Origin: Rhodobacter sp.
Lineage (GTDB): Bacteria > Pseudomonadota > Alphaproteobacteria > Rhodobacterales > Rhodobacteraceae
DNA: 64,000 nt
Assembly (NCBI GenBank): GCA_027490955.1
Contig: JAIXXB010000021.1
Span: 60,859 to 124,858, forward strand
Direction of reading: 5' to 3'
Shown: positions 1 through 10,589 of the stretch, in pieces
How positions within the stretch are numbered: the stretch's first letter is position 1
How the letters are laid out: each line of letters begins with the position of its first letter
Translations under genes and position numbers: made by a program
The notes under the pieces: generated by a model
Databases searched by the model: none
The model's input: the letters and a program-made list of their open reading frames with translations, nothing else
Told to the model about the DNA's origin: nothing

Positions 1-108
1 GCGCGCGTCGATCACGGCCACCTTTGCGCCGCCCTGCGCCAAGGCCAATGCCAAAGCAGGCCCATTCAGCCCGCCGCCCACGATAAGGATGTCATACTGT
101 GCATTCAT
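1..108 (-). CDS. FAD-dependent monooxygenase, UbiH/UbiF-like, N-terminal fragment (continues off window)
   Basis: Reverse-strand translation from 108 reads MNAQYDILIVGGGLNGPALALALAQGGAKVAVIDAR, a Rossmann GxGxxG FAD-binding start. Confidence 0.8.
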   Translation of the reverse strand, partial: MNAQYDILIVGGGLNGPALALALAQGGAKVAVIDAR

Positions 109-183
109 GCGCCCAATATGGCGCATCGTGCGGGATTGTCCATGCGCCCCCTTGCCGCTAGGCTGGCGCAAAAGGGGGCCATT

Positions 184-1509
184 ATGCGCAGAAATTGGGG
201 CAATCTTTCCGCGGTGGATTTGGGCGCAGAAATTGCGCGCGGCAAGATCAACCCCGTGGAATTGGCCGAGTATTTTTTGGATGCCATCGCTAGCCATCCT
301 TTGGGCGGGCAAATCTATGTCCGCACCACCGAGGGACGCGCGCGGGGCGAGGCGATGGCCGCCGCCGCCCGTGCCAAATCGGGCCATCGGCGGGGCGCTT
401 TGGATGGTGTGCCGCTGTCGTGGAAAGATAACTTTGACACATGGGATGCTGCCACCGAAGCAGGCTCTGCCCTGTTGCGGCACCGCCAGCCCAAAGCTGA
501 TGCGGATGTGCTGCGCCAAGCCACGCTTGCAGGTGCAGTGTGCCTTGGCAAAACCCATATGTCGGAACTGGCCTTTTCTGGATTGGGGTTGAACCCAATC
601 ACAGCCACACCGCCCTGCATCAATGATGCGCAGGCGGTGGCGGGTGGCTCGTCTTCAGGGGCGGCAACATCGGTTGCAAATGGGCTGGCCCCCGTGGCAA
701 TTGGCACTGATACGGGCGGCTCGGTGCGGGTGCCCGCGGCATGGAACGATTTGGTGGGGTTTAAGGCCGATCATGGTAGCCTGCCGATGGGCGGGGTGGT
801 GCCGCTCTGCGCAAGGTTTGACAGTATCGGCCCTTTGGCCCGCACTGTGGCCGATTGTGCGCTGGTTTGGGGGGCGCTGGCAGGCGCAGCGGTGCCCGAT
901 CTGGCGGGGGCAAGCATGGCAGGCGCGCGCCTTGCGGTGCTAGAGGATGTGGCCTTTGATGATATTCGCGCGGCCCCTGCAAAGGGGTTTGACGATGCGC
1001 TTGGCCGCCTTGCCCGCGCGGGCGCACAGGTGACGCGCCTGCGCTTTGCCCCCATGGCCCAAGCGATGGATTTGGCAGGGCTGCTGTTCACGCCCGAGGC
1101 CTATGCCCAGTGGCGCAGCACCATCGAAGCCGCGCCAGAGAAAATGTTCCCGCCCATTTTGGCCCGCTTTCGCGCAGGCGGTGACATTGGCGCGGCAGAT
1201 TATATCGCCGCTTGGGCCGCGTTAGAGCGTATTCGCGCCCAGTGGCGCGGCGCTGTCGCAGGCTTTGATGCGGTGCTCTTGCCCACATCGCCGATAGTGC
1301 CACCCAATGCGCAGCGCCTTTTGGATGATCCCGCCTTTTTCGCGGCCGAAAACTTGCTGGCCTTGCGCAACACGCGTATCGGCAATTTGATGGGCGGGGC
1401 GGCCATTACCCTGCCCACGGCGCAGCCTTCGGTTGGAATATCGCTGATGGCGCAGGATGGCGGGTATCTTTTGCGCATCGCCCAAGCGGCCGAGCGGGCA
1501 TTACAGTAA
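184..1509 (+). CDS. Amidase (amidase signature family)
   Basis: ORF contains amidase signature GGSSSGAATSVANGLAPVAIGTDTGGSVRVPA; start chosen at internal ATG 184. Confidence 0.9.
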   Translation: MRRNWGNLSAVDLGAEIARGKINPVELAEYFLDAIASHPLGGQIYVRTTEGRARGEAMAAAARAKSGHRRGALDGVPLSWKDNFDTWDAATEAGSALLRHRQPKADADVLRQATLAGAVCLGKTHMSELAFSGLGLNPITATPPCINDAQAVAGGSSSGAATSVANGLAPVAIGTDTGGSVRVPAAWNDLVGFKADHGSLPMGGVVPLCARFDSIGPLARTVADCALVWGALAGAAVPDLAGASMAGARLAVLEDVAFDDIRAAPAKGFDDALGRLARAGAQVTRLRFAPMAQAMDLAGLLFTPEAYAQWRSTIEAAPEKMFPPILARFRAGGDIGAADYIAAWAALERIRAQWRGAVAGFDAVLLPTSPIVPPNAQRLLDDPAFFAAENLLALRNTRIGNLMGGAAITLPTAQPSVGISLMAQDGGYLLRIAQAAERALQ

Positions 1510-1628
1510 CGGCCCGCCACTTTTCGCGCCATTTTCGCCCAGCCTTGCGCAGTTTTTCTAGACCCGCCGCGATTTTATGGCTATCTTGCCCACAAAACAG
1601 GGCGGCATGACCCTGAGTTGAGGCAGAT

Positions 1629-2813
1629 ATGGCATTACCTGAGCGGTTCTTGAACCTGCCAGACTACGCATTTCCGCGGTTGCGGAAGTTATTGGATCAT
1701 CACCCTGCGGGCGGTGATCCCATTGCTATGACCATTGGCGAGCCGCGCCACCCTATGCCTGATTTTGTAGCCCCTCTTTTGGCCGCGCATGTGCATGAAT
1801 TTGGCCTTTATCCACCCAATGACGGCACGCCATCCCTGCTGGCGGCTATTTCAGGCTGGTTGCAGCGCCGCTATGGCACGCAAATCGCGGATACGCGCCT
1901 GATGGTGCTGAACGGCACGCGCGAAGGGCTATTTAACGCCTGCATCGCGCTATGCCCTGAATCCAAACGCGGCAAGCAGCCTGTCGTGCTGATGCCGAAC
2001 CCGTTTTATCAGGTTTATGCCGTGGCCGCGCTGACTGTGGGTGCAGAGCCGGTCTATGTGCCTGCCACTGCTGCTACGGGCTTTTTGCCCGATTATGCCG
2101 CCCTGCCTGCCGAGATTCTGGATCGTGTGGGTGTGGCCTATATCTGCTCGCCTGCAAATCCCCAAGGCGCGGTTGCCAGCCGTGCCTATTGGGCGCAGCT
2201 TTTGGCGCTGGCGGAAAAGCATGATTTCACCGTGCTGGCCGATGAATGTTATTCTGACATTTGGCGCACAGCCCCGCCTGTGGGCGCCCTGCAAGTTGCT
2301 GGGGAAATGGGCAGCGATCCTGAACGTGTGTTCAGCTTTCATTCCCTGTCCAAACGATCGAACCTTCCCGGCCTGAGGTCTGGCTTTGTTGCAGGCGGCG
2401 AATTGGGCATGGCGCGGATCCGCCAGCTGCGTGCCTTTGCAGGTGCGCCTTTGCCTTTGCCCATTCAGCGGGTATCTGAAGCCGCGTGGAATGACGAGGC
2501 GCATGTCGCCGCATCGCGCGCGCTGTATCATGCCAAATTTGCCTTGGCCGATCAGATTTTCAAAGGCATCCAAGGGTTTTCCTGCCCTGAAGGTGGCTTC
2601 TTTCTGTGGCTGCCTGTGCAAGATGGCGAAGAAGCCGCGCTAAAGCTTTGGCAAAAAACGGGGGTTCGGGTGCTGCCTGGCGCGTATCTGTCGCGCGCCG
2701 TGGGCGGGCATAATCCCGGCGCTGGATACATCCGCGTGGCGCTTGTCGCCAGCTATGATGAAACACAGGCAGGGCTGACGGCCCTGCGCGATTGCATTTA
2801 TGGTGTGGAGTAA
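1629..2813 (+). CDS. PLP-dependent aminotransferase, class I/II (DapC-like)
   Basis: Fold-type I features: [32 protein letters not shown]. Confidence 0.88.
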   Translation: MALPERFLNLPDYAFPRLRKLLDHHPAGGDPIAMTIGEPRHPMPDFVAPLLAAHVHEFGLYPPNDGTPSLLAAISGWLQRRYGTQIADTRLMVLNGTREGLFNACIALCPESKRGKQPVVLMPNPFYQVYAVAALTVGAEPVYVPATAATGFLPDYAALPAEILDRVGVAYICSPANPQGAVASRAYWAQLLALAEKHDFTVLADECYSDIWRTAPPVGALQVAGEMGSDPERVFSFHSLSKRSNLPGLRSGFVAGGELGMARIRQLRAFAGAPLPLPIQRVSEAAWNDEAHVAASRALYHAKFALADQIFKGIQGFSCPEGGFFLWLPVQDGEEAALKLWQKTGVRVLPGAYLSRAVGGHNPGAGYIRVALVASYDETQAGLTALRDCIYGVE

Positions 2814-2817
2814 ACCG

Positions 2818-5688
2818 ATGGCCTCTTATCAAACGCGCGATCCTTTGCTGGATGATAGCACCACCGAAATGCTGGAAAAGCGCGGGCGCGAATTGGTGGG
2901 CATTGGCCTTTTGATCTTGGCGCTGTTGGCTGGGATGATGCTGGCCAGTTATACCCCATCCGATCCGGGTTGGATGGTGGCCAATGACGCGCCGATTGCA
3001 AATTATCTGGGCGGGTTTGGGGCGGCGCTGGCCTCGACCTTGGTGGTGATTTTCGGTTTGGGCATTTGGGCGGCCCCTGTGCTGTTTGCGGCATGGGGCC
3101 TGCGCTGCATCACCCATATCGGTGCAGATCGGATTTTGCCGCGCATTTTCTTTTCGGTTTTCGCCATTCTGTCCGCCTGCCTTTACGCCACAACCTTGCA
3201 GCCCAGCGAAGCATGGATTGCCGACCATGGTTTTGGTCTGGGCGGGCTTTTGGGCGATACGCTGCTTGGCACATTGCTGGGGCTTTTGCCCACCTCTGCG
3301 GCGGTCGGGATCAAGCTGCTGTCATTGGTGACGGTGCTGATGATGTTGGCGCTGATGGGGTTTGTGATGGGGTTTGACCGCGCCGAACTTGTCGCATTGC
3401 GCGGCTTTTTCTTGGGCGGGCTGGTGGGCAGCTATTCGGCCGCTTTGGGCAAGGGGATGCAGGGCGCATCTCTTGCCCGCCAAAGCCTGCGCGCGCCCGC
3501 GCCCCTTGCGCAAAGCCGCCCTGCCTATGGGCAAAGCCCTGCGCAGGGCGACGGCGCATTTGACCAAGGCGGCCAAACTTACTATGCGCCGCCGCTTATG
3601 CGCAGCGATCCGCCGCCCACGGCCCCGCAAGGCATGTTCAGCCGCCTTGCTGCGGCGCCCAAGCTGCGCCCCGATCCAACCCCCGAATTGGTCGAGCGCG
3701 CCTTGCCCGACAGCACGGATGTGCCTGCGCCCAACGATGATCGCTTGCGCGCGCGCATCAGCGATGTGGTGCGCAATATTTCCGCCAATCCGCCGCCGCC
3801 ACGCCCTGCCGCTGCGCCTGCTTTGCGCAGCGAGCCGCCCGTGGCGCGCAGCCTGACTGCGGGTATCAAAACCGCGCCGCGCGCCCCGCTGATTGTCGAT
3901 ACCAGCCCCCGCCCCGCGCCCAGCCCAGCCCTGCCGCCCCAGCCTGCACTGGCGCAAGATACGGGTGATTTGGGCTATGGTGATTGGGTGCCAGAACACC
4001 ATTACGAGGCCGATGATTTTGCCGCAACGCCCTATGTGCAAGAGCCTCCGCGCCCGCCCGCCCTGACCCTTGGCGCAGACCTGCGCCGCGCCAAGGTGGA
4101 CGCGCCCGCGAAAAAACCATTGGCACCATCGCGCCAAGCGATGGCCGAAAGCCAGCCACGCCTGCGCTTTGACGATACTGCGCCGCAATACGAACTGCCG
4201 CCACTGTCGCTGCTGACCAGCCCCGACACCGTGCAGCGCTATACGCTTTCGCACGAGGCGCTGGAAGAAAACGCGCGCATGCTGGAATCGGTGCTGGATG
4301 ATTATGGCGTCAAGGGCGAGATTGTCTCGGTGCGCCCCGGCCCCGTGGTGACGATGTATGAATTGGAACCCGCGCCGGGCCTAAAGGCCAGCCGCGTGAT
4401 TGGTCTTGCCGATGATATTGCCCGCAGCATGTCGGCCCTGTCGGCACGCGTCTCCACTGTGCCGGGCCGCACAGTGATTGGCATTGAACTGCCCAATGCA
4501 ACCCGCGAAAAGGTTGTGCTGCGCGAGATCATCGCCACGCGCGATTTTGGCGATTCGGCCATGCGCTTGCCGCTGGCACTGGGCAAAGATATCGGCGGTG
4601 ATCCTGTGGTCGCCAACCTTGCCAAAATGCCCCATTTGCTGATTGCGGGCACCACGGGGTCTGGCAAATCGGTGGCGATCAACACGATGATCTTGTCGCT
4701 GCTGTATAAGTTGCCGCCCGAAGAATGTCGCATGATCATGATTGACCCAAAGATGCTGGAATTGTCGGTCTATGACGGCATCCCGCATTTGCTGTCCCCC
4801 GTGGTGACCGATCCGAAAAAGGCCGTTGTGGCGCTGAAATGGGTCGTCTCTGAAATGGAGGAACGCTATCGCAAAATGTCCAAAATGGGCGTGCGCAACA
4901 TCGAAGGCTATAATGGCCGCGTGCGCGAGGCGCTGGCAAAAAGCGAGATGTTCCGCCGCACCATTCAAACAGGTTTTGATGAAAACACGGGCGAGCCTGT
5001 GTTTGAAACCGAAGAATTCCAGCCCATCGTGCTGCCTTACATCGTGGTCGTGGTCGATGAGATGGCCGATCTGATGATGGTGGCAGGCAAAGAAATTGAA
5101 GCCTGCATTCAACGCCTTGCCCAAATGGCGCGGGCATCGGGCATTCATCTGATTATGGCCACGCAGCGCCCATCTGTCGATGTGATTACGGGCACGATCA
5201 AGGCCAACTTCCCCACGCGGATTTCCTTCCAAGTCACCAGCAAAATCGACAGCCGCACGATTTTGGGCGAACAGGGGGCAGAGCAACTCTTGGGCATGGG
5301 CGATATGCTGTTTATGGCAGGCGGCGGGCGTATTTCCCGTATCCATGGCCCCTTTGTTTCGGACGAAGAGGTCGAGGAAATCGTCAACCATCTGAAATCC
5401 TATGGGCCGCCAACCTATGTGTCGGGCGTGGTGGAATCGCGCGATGAAGAGGGCGGCGATGTGGAGGGGGTTCTGGGGCTAGGCGGCGAGAGTTCGGACG
5501 ATGCGCTGTACGATCAGGCGGTAGCGATTGTGGCGAAAGACCGCAAATGCTCGACCTCGTATATCCAGAGGAAATTGGGGATTGGGTATAATAAAGCCGC
5601 GCGGCTTGTGGAGCAGATGGAGGAGAATCTGGTTGTGACCACGGCGAACCATGTGGGCAAGCGGGAGATTTTGTTGCCAGAAGCTTAG
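2818..5688 (+). CDS. ftsK: DNA translocase FtsK
   Basis: N-terminal TM segments, Pro/Ala-rich linker, Walker [14 protein letters not shown]-terminal gamma winged helix [25 protein letters not shown]. Confidence 0.96.
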   Translation: MASYQTRDPLLDDSTTEMLEKRGRELVGIGLLILALLAGMMLASYTPSDPGWMVANDAPIANYLGGFGAALASTLVVIFGLGIWAAPVLFAAWGLRCITHIGADRILPRIFFSVFAILSACLYATTLQPSEAWIADHGFGLGGLLGDTLLGTLLGLLPTSAAVGIKLLSLVTVLMMLALMGFVMGFDRAELVALRGFFLGGLVGSYSAALGKGMQGASLARQSLRAPAPLAQSRPAYGQSPAQGDGAFDQGGQTYYAPPLMRSDPPPTAPQGMFSRLAAAPKLRPDPTPELVERALPDSTDVPAPNDDRLRARISDVVRNISANPPPPRPAAAPALRSEPPVARSLTAGIKTAPRAPLIVDTSPRPAPSPALPPQPALAQDTGDLGYGDWVPEHHYEADDFAATPYVQEPPRPPALTLGADLRRAKVDAPAKKPLAPSRQAMAESQPRLRFDDTAPQYELPPLSLLTSPDTVQRYTLSHEALEENARMLESVLDDYGVKGEIVSVRPGPVVTMYELEPAPGLKASRVIGLADDIARSMSALSARVSTVPGRTVIGIELPNATREKVVLREIIATRDFGDSAMRLPLALGKDIGGDPVVANLAKMPHLLIAGTTGSGKSVAINTMILSLLYKLPPEECRMIMIDPKMLELSVYDGIPHLLSPVVTDPKKAVVALKWVVSEMEERYRKMSKMGVRNIEGYNGRVREALAKSEMFRRTIQTGFDENTGEPVFETEEFQPIVLPYIVVVVDEMADLMMVAGKEIEACIQRLAQMARASGIHLIMATQRPSVDVITGTIKANFPTRISFQVTSKIDSRTILGEQGAEQLLGMGDMLFMAGGGRISRIHGPFVSDEEVEEIVNHLKSYGPPTYVSGVVESRDEEGGDVEGVLGLGGESSDDALYDQAVAIVAKDRKCSTSYIQRKLGIGYNKAARLVEQMEENLVVTTANHVGKREILLPEA

Positions 5689-5984
5689 AGTTTCACCCAG
5701 CTAAAACGGCGCCGCAGCACGTCTGCGGCGCCCTTTTGCACAATCGGCCCATGCGCCATGACCAACCTTTGAACAGGCCAAGCTTGCAATCGCGCCACTT
5801 GCGCGGCCAAAGCGCGGCGATTGCGAAACCTCATGCGAAACTTGCGCGGCACTGTGGGCGAAATCAGAACCAAATCGCCCTTGCGCAACTTGATGATGGT
5901 CAACCGTGTCGGATAATGAAATCCCGCCGCAGCACTAACTTGCGGGCCATCCATTACCCAAATATCAGAGCCAATTTGTTGCAA
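5685..5984 (-). pseudogene. Internally truncated DUF4336 (metallo-beta-lactamase-like) protein
   Basis: N-terminal half (SDIWVMDGPQVS..GFHYPTRLTIIKL) joined directly to C-terminal half (VPRKFRMRFRNRRA..VMAHGPIV) of the family; about 99 aa only. Confidence 0.6.
5709..5733. terminator. Perfect 10-bp stem GGCGCCGCAG-cacgt-CTGCGGCGCC followed by CTTTT, downstream of ftsK
   Basis: Inverted repeat read directly. Confidence 0.6.
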
Positions 5985-6094
5985 GATGGCAAGACCACCA
6001 CTTTGTTTGCCAGACTATGCCGCAAATCGGCAGCTCTTTGCAATGTGATCCATTTGGGGATGCAACCCACCCCCACATCCCCTATACTAAACCT

Positions 6095-6703
6095 ATGACC
6101 ATTCGCACCGCCCTTTTGGCCCCGCTTGCCCTGATTGCCACAGCTTTGCCTGCCTTGGCCGAGAAGATACCTCTTGCAGAGTTATCGGCCTATCTGAACG
6201 CCATGACCACAGCCGAAGCGACCTTTACCCAGATCAATTCGGATGACACGATTTCAACGGGCAAAATCTTTCTTCAGCGTCCAGGCCGCATGCGGTTTGA
6301 ATATGATCCCCCCGATACCAGCCTTGTTTTGACCTCGGGTGGGATGGTTGCGATATTTGATGACAAATCCAACCAACCGCCCGAACAATACCCTTTGGCG
6401 CGCACGCCGCTAAGCCTGATTTTGGAAACGGATATTGATCTGACCCGCCCAGGCATGGTTTTGGATCATTCCGAAGTGCAGGCCGCCACGCAGGTGATTG
6501 CGACCGATCCGGAAAAGCCAGAATTCGGCAGCATTACCCTGCTGTTCACCCCCGCGCCTGTTACCCTGCGCCAATGGGTGGTGACGGATGATTTGGGCAA
6601 AAACACCACGGTGATTTTGGGCGATTTGACGCTGGGGGCAGAATATCCTGCCTCGCAATTTGCGATCGAGTCTGAACTGCGCAAGCGTGAACAGGCGCAG
6701 TAA
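6095..6703 (+). CDS. lolA: Outer-membrane lipoprotein carrier protein LolA
   Basis: Signal peptide plus LolA-like fold sequence (SAYLNAMTTAEATFTQINSDDTISTGKIFLQRPGRMRFEYDPP). Confidence 0.88.
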   Translation: MTIRTALLAPLALIATALPALAEKIPLAELSAYLNAMTTAEATFTQINSDDTISTGKIFLQRPGRMRFEYDPPDTSLVLTSGGMVAIFDDKSNQPPEQYPLARTPLSLILETDIDLTRPGMVLDHSEVQAATQVIATDPEKPEFGSITLLFTPAPVTLRQWVVTDDLGKNTTVILGDLTLGAEYPASQFAIESELRKREQAQ

Positions 6704-6715
6704 CCCCGCACACCT

Positions 6716-7294
6716 CTAGCGGCAGGTCTGCAATTGCTGGTGATACATCAGCGCGCGGCCCTGCAATTCGCCTGCAATTTCCATCAACCAATTCTTGCCA
6801 CGATAACTGCCCTTGGCAAAGCCTGTGCGCCCTTCGTGATAGGCAAGATATTGCAATTGCACATCATTTTTGGGGATACCCAGCTTTTCATAGCTTTCAT
6901 GCATATACCAACCCATGAAATCGGTCGCATCCGAAATGCGGTCGCGGCGCGCGCCAAAGCGGCGCTGATCGCGGCGGTATTCGTCCCACGTGCCGTCCAA
7001 CGCTTGGGCATAGCCATAGGCCGAGGATTGCCGCCCCATTGGGATAATCCCAAGCGCATAGCGGTGCGGGGTTTTTGCATTGCCGATAAACTTTGATTCT
7101 TGGTAGATCGCAGCCATTTGCACGGCCACAGGCACGCCCCACCGCCGTTCTGTTGCGACCATAGCTTTCAGATAGCTGGGGCGCTGTTGAATGATCGAAC
7201 AGGCGTTATCCAAGTTACGTGGCGCCGAATAATTACTACCCCCGCAGGATGCAAGGGCTGTCAAAACTATCATGGCGCGAAGAAGTCTGCTCAT
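6716..7294 (-). CDS. Transglycosylase SLT-like lipoprotein
   Basis: Lipobox-like LASCGGS, then VQMAAIYQESKF..SSAYGYAQALDGTW, lytic transglycosylase motifs. Confidence 0.8.
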   Translation of the reverse strand: MSRLLRAMIVLTALASCGGSNYSAPRNLDNACSIIQQRPSYLKAMVATERRWGVPVAVQMAAIYQESKFIGNAKTPHRYALGIIPMGRQSSAYGYAQALDGTWDEYRRDQRRFGARRDRISDATDFMGWYMHESYEKLGIPKNDVQLQYLAYHEGRTGFAKGSYRGKNWLMEIAGELQGRALMYHQQLQTCR

Positions 7295-7483
7295 ATGCCC
7301 CTCGCTTTTTATTTTGTGACAGCTTACCCCAAACGGCGCAAAATGCAAATCAACCTTGTGCGAAAGTGGCACAAAATGGCCAAATCGCAGAGAATTTGCA
7401 CACAGATTGTTTCCAAAATGGCTGCGCGCGGCGATAGACAGGCCCAATTGGTCAGGTTACTAATCGGTTAAGGGGAGACCGCT

Positions 7484-7810
7484 ATGCTAAAGTCTGCGGC
7501 AAAATATCATATCGGACAGGTCGTGCGGCACCGCAAGCATGACTTTCGCGGTGTTGTGTTTGATGTTGACGCGCTGTTTTCCAACACCGAAGAATGGTAT
7601 CGGCAAATCCCCGAAGATAGCCGCCCCTCGCGTGACCAGCCCTTTTACCATTTGCTGGCTGAAAACGGCAAAACCCACTATGTCGCCTATGTGTCCGAAC
7701 AAAACCTTGTGCCCGATGAGGAACACGGCCCCGTAGATCACCCCGATCTGTGCGATCTTTTCGGCGATTTTGAAAATGGCCGTTATCCGTTACAATTCCA
7801 TTTAAATTAG
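7484..7810 (+). CDS. hspQ: Heat shock protein HspQ (hemimethylated DNA-binding YccV family)
   Basis: KYHIGQVVRHRKHDFRGVVFDVD...WY..IPEDSRPSRDQPFYHLLAE..YVAYVSEQNL. Confidence 0.92.
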   Translation: MLKSAAKYHIGQVVRHRKHDFRGVVFDVDALFSNTEEWYRQIPEDSRPSRDQPFYHLLAENGKTHYVAYVSEQNLVPDEEHGPVDHPDLCDLFGDFENGRYPLQFHLN

Positions 7811-7892
7811 CCACCGAATGCTGGCGGCGGTTACCGCCTAATAACCTTTTTGCGCGACACTGGCACCATGTCCAAGATCTTGGGGGTTTGGT

Positions 7893-8228
7893 ATGAAAGT
7901 TGTTGCACAGCAGGTGGGCGATGCCTTGGTGATCCGCGTTGATCAAGACCGAATCGATGCGGCCAGCGCCATTCAGTTCAAAGATCAAATGCGCCAGTTG
8001 ACACAGGTTGGCATGCCGCGCGTGGTGCTGGATTTGGCACAGGTGGCCTTTATCGACAGTTCGGGCTTGGGCGCGATCGTCGCTGCGATGAAGGGGCTTG
8101 GCCCTGCGCAAAAGCTGGAACTATCGGGGCTAACCGACACTGTGAAAAAGGTTTTTCGGCTGACGCGGATGGATACAGTCTTCACCATTCACCATGATTT
8201 CCCCGTCAATCTGGCCGAGGCGGGCTAG
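7893..8228 (+). CDS. STAS-domain anti-anti-sigma factor
   Basis: VVLDLAQVAFIDSSGLGAIVAAMK motif. Confidence 0.9.
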   Translation: MKVVAQQVGDALVIRVDQDRIDAASAIQFKDQMRQLTQVGMPRVVLDLAQVAFIDSSGLGAIVAAMKGLGPAQKLELSGLTDTVKKVFRLTRMDTVFTIHHDFPVNLAEAG

Positions 8229-8231
8229 CCA

Positions 8232-8684
8232 ATGACGGCACATCAAAGTTTTCGCAAACAAGCCAGCCATGTGATTGCGCATGCCGATCCATTGGCTGTG
8301 CGCCACGGTCTGGCCAGCCTTTTTGCGCAAGAACCCTTGGCGTGCCTGTCCGAAGATATGCGCGGCACGGCGGAAATCGTGATGGCCGAGGTGCTCAATA
8401 ACATCGTCGAACATGCCTATGCCGCGCAATCGGGCGCGATCGAAGTGTGCATTGATTTGGGCGAACATGGGCTGGAATGCACCATCACCGACAGTGGTGC
8501 GCCAATGCCTGGTGATGATCTGCCAAAAGGCATCCCTCATGCGCTGGATCAAATAGACGATCTGCCTGAAGGTGGTTTTGGCTGGTTTTTGATCCGCAGT
8601 TTGGCACAAGATTTGCAATATTCGCGCTTTCGAGACCAGAACTTTCTGCGCTTTCGCCTGCCTGCACCCGTGCTTGTGGCTTGA
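8232..8684 (+). CDS. HATPase_c_2 anti-sigma factor / serine kinase (RsbW-like)
   Basis: EVLNNIVEHAY, DSGAPMPGDDLPKG, GGFGWFLIRSL ATP-binding boxes. Confidence 0.85.
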   Translation: MTAHQSFRKQASHVIAHADPLAVRHGLASLFAQEPLACLSEDMRGTAEIVMAEVLNNIVEHAYAAQSGAIEVCIDLGEHGLECTITDSGAPMPGDDLPKGIPHALDQIDDLPEGGFGWFLIRSLAQDLQYSRFRDQNFLRFRLPAPVLVA

Positions 8685-8732
8685 CCTGCTGGCCCGCAAG
8701 GGCGACACCAGATCATCGCAATCAGGTGATCT

Positions 8733-9182
8733 ATGCAAGAGCTTGTCCAAAATATCCGCGCCCTAACCCATGGCGAAACCGATACGATCGCGCTGATGGC
8801 AACTGTCGCTTGCGAAGTGCACCGCGCGCATCCTTTTGCCGACTGGACGGGCTTTTACCGCGTGGTCGCGCCGAACCTGTTGAAAATCGGCCCCTATCAG
8901 GGCGGGCATGGCTGCCTGACCATTCCATTTTCGCGCGGGGTTTGCGGTGCTTGCGCGCGCACGGGGCAGGTGCAAAACGTGCCCGATGTCGAGGCGTTCG
9001 ATGGCCATATCGCCTGTTCCTCCAGCACCAAATCCGAACTTGTTTTGCCAGTGTTCAACGCCCAAGGTCAGCTTTTGGGCGTGTTCGACATTGACAGCGA
9101 TACCCCCGCGGCCTTTACCGCAGCAGATGAGGCGTGGCTTGTGCCGCTTTTGGCCGAAGTTTTCGCACAGGCCAAACCTTAG
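8733..9182 (+). CDS. GAF-domain free-methionine (R)-S-oxide reductase (fRMsr)
   Basis: GVCGACARTGQVQNVPDVEAFDGHIACSSSTKSELVLPVF with the conserved Cys positions. Confidence 0.87.
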   Translation: MQELVQNIRALTHGETDTIALMATVACEVHRAHPFADWTGFYRVVAPNLLKIGPYQGGHGCLTIPFSRGVCGACARTGQVQNVPDVEAFDGHIACSSSTKSELVLPVFNAQGQLLGVFDIDSDTPAAFTAADEAWLVPLLAEVFAQAKP

Positions 9183-9186
9183 CCAA

Positions 9187-9618
9187 TCACCGCGCCAGCG
9201 GCAGGCTGGGCACAAAAGCATAGCCGCTGGGCGATAGGATAACCGCCTCGCGCAGACCATGGCCTGATTTATCTTGCGGCGCAGCCAGCACGATTGCATC
9301 GGCAAATCCGCCCGCCTGCGCGCAGGCCGTATCGGGATCCACCCCATGCAGGCGAATTTCTATCCCCGCCCCGCGCGGGCTTGCTTCGGGCAATAGACCA
9401 TACAGCGCATGGGCGGCAAATGTGCGATCTGCATGCAATTGCATCACAGTTTTGCCATGCAAAACAATGGCGTAATCATCGCTAGCGCGATAGATGGCGC
9501 ATCCCAACACCCCCGCCAGAAAAGCCGCCTCGCCGCGCACATCGCGTGCCAGCAGGTTCAACGTGATGCCTTGCAAAGCCGCGCCGAATTGGGCCGCTGG
9601 CACTGTGTCATAATCCAT
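9187..9618 (-). CDS. VOC/glyoxalase-like protein
   Basis: Short ORF with VOC-like pattern (LNLLARDVRGEAAFLAGVLGCAIYRASDDYAIVLHG). Confidence 0.6.
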   Translation of the reverse strand: MDYDTVPAAQFGAALQGITLNLLARDVRGEAAFLAGVLGCAIYRASDDYAIVLHGKTVMQLHADRTFAAHALYGLLPEASPRGAGIEIRLHGVDPDTACAQAGGFADAIVLAAPQDKSGHGLREAVILSPSGYAFVPSLPLAR

Positions 9619-9692
9619 GTGGCACGCCTTGAACTTGGGAAGATAAACATTGATTGTGCGCGAAAGTATCGGCGAAAGTTTTGGGGGCGTAA

Positions 9693-10589
9693 ATGGCACA
9701 AATCACTTTATTGGATGGCGGCATGGGGCAGGAATTGGTGGCGCGTTCGGGTGACGAGCCGACGCCCCTGTGGGCCACCCGCGTGATGATCGACCATCCA
9801 GGCATGGTGCGCGACATTCATTTGGATTATTTCAATGCGGGCGCATCTATCGCCACCACCAATACCTATGCCATTCACCACGACCGCCTAGAACGCGTTG
9901 ATCTGGATGGCATGTTTCACGCCCTGCATTTGCGTGCCTTGGCCGAGGCGCATGAGGCGCGCGGCACAGTGGGGCGCGGGCGCATTGCAGGCTCGCTTGG
10001 CCCGTTGGTGGCCTCGTACCGCCCCGAAGTGACCCAACCCGTCACCATCGCGGCCCCCAAATATGCCGAAATCGCCCGCATCCTTGGCCCGCATGTCGAT
10101 ATGATCTTGTGCGAAACCATGGCTTCGGTCGAAATGGCCCATGGTGCGGCTTTGGGTGCGCAGGCGGCGGGCAAACCTGTTTGGCTTTCGGTCAGCGTTG
10201 ATGACCATGACGGATCGCGCCTGCGTTCGGGCGAATTGGTGACGGATTTGGCCAGCGTGATACAGGCATTGCCGATTGCCGCGGTTTTGGCCAACTGCTC
10301 GGTTCCCGAAGCCATGGGCGATGCGCTGGCAGGGCTAAAAACGCTTGGCCTGCCCTTTGGGGCCTATGCCAATGGCTTTACACATATTTCAGGTAACTTT
10401 TTGAAAGATGCCCCCACAGTAAAGGAATTGACCCACCGCCACGACCTAACCCCCGAAAAATACACAGATTTTGCCATGGCTTGGGTGGGAATGGGCGCAA
10501 CGATTGTAGGGGGCTGCTGCGAGGTTGGCCCCGCCCATATCGCCCATTTGGCCGCCAGCCTGCGCGCCGCTGGCCATTCCATCGCCTGA
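9693..10589 (+). CDS. Homocysteine S-methyltransferase family protein
   Basis: LLDGGMGQEL start, C-terminal GGCCEVGPAHI zinc motif. Confidence 0.92.
   Translation: MAQITLLDGGMGQELVARSGDEPTPLWATRVMIDHPGMVRDIHLDYFNAGASIATTNTYAIHHDRLERVDLDGMFHALHLRALAEAHEARGTVGRGRIAGSLGPLVASYRPEVTQPVTIAAPKYAEIARILGPHVDMILCETMASVEMAHGAALGAQAAGKPVWLSVSVDDHDGSRLRSGELVTDLASVIQALPIAAVLANCSVPEAMGDALAGLKTLGLPFGAYANGFTHISGNFLKDAPTVKELTHRHDLTPEKYTDFAMAWVGMGATIVGGCCEVGPAHIAHLAASLRAAGHSIA

Noticed and set aside
9619-9692. SAM riboswitch (SAM-II type) upstream of the homocysteine S-methyltransferase gene
   Set aside because: The leader is short and none of the conserved SAM-II bases or pseudoknot pairings are recognisable.
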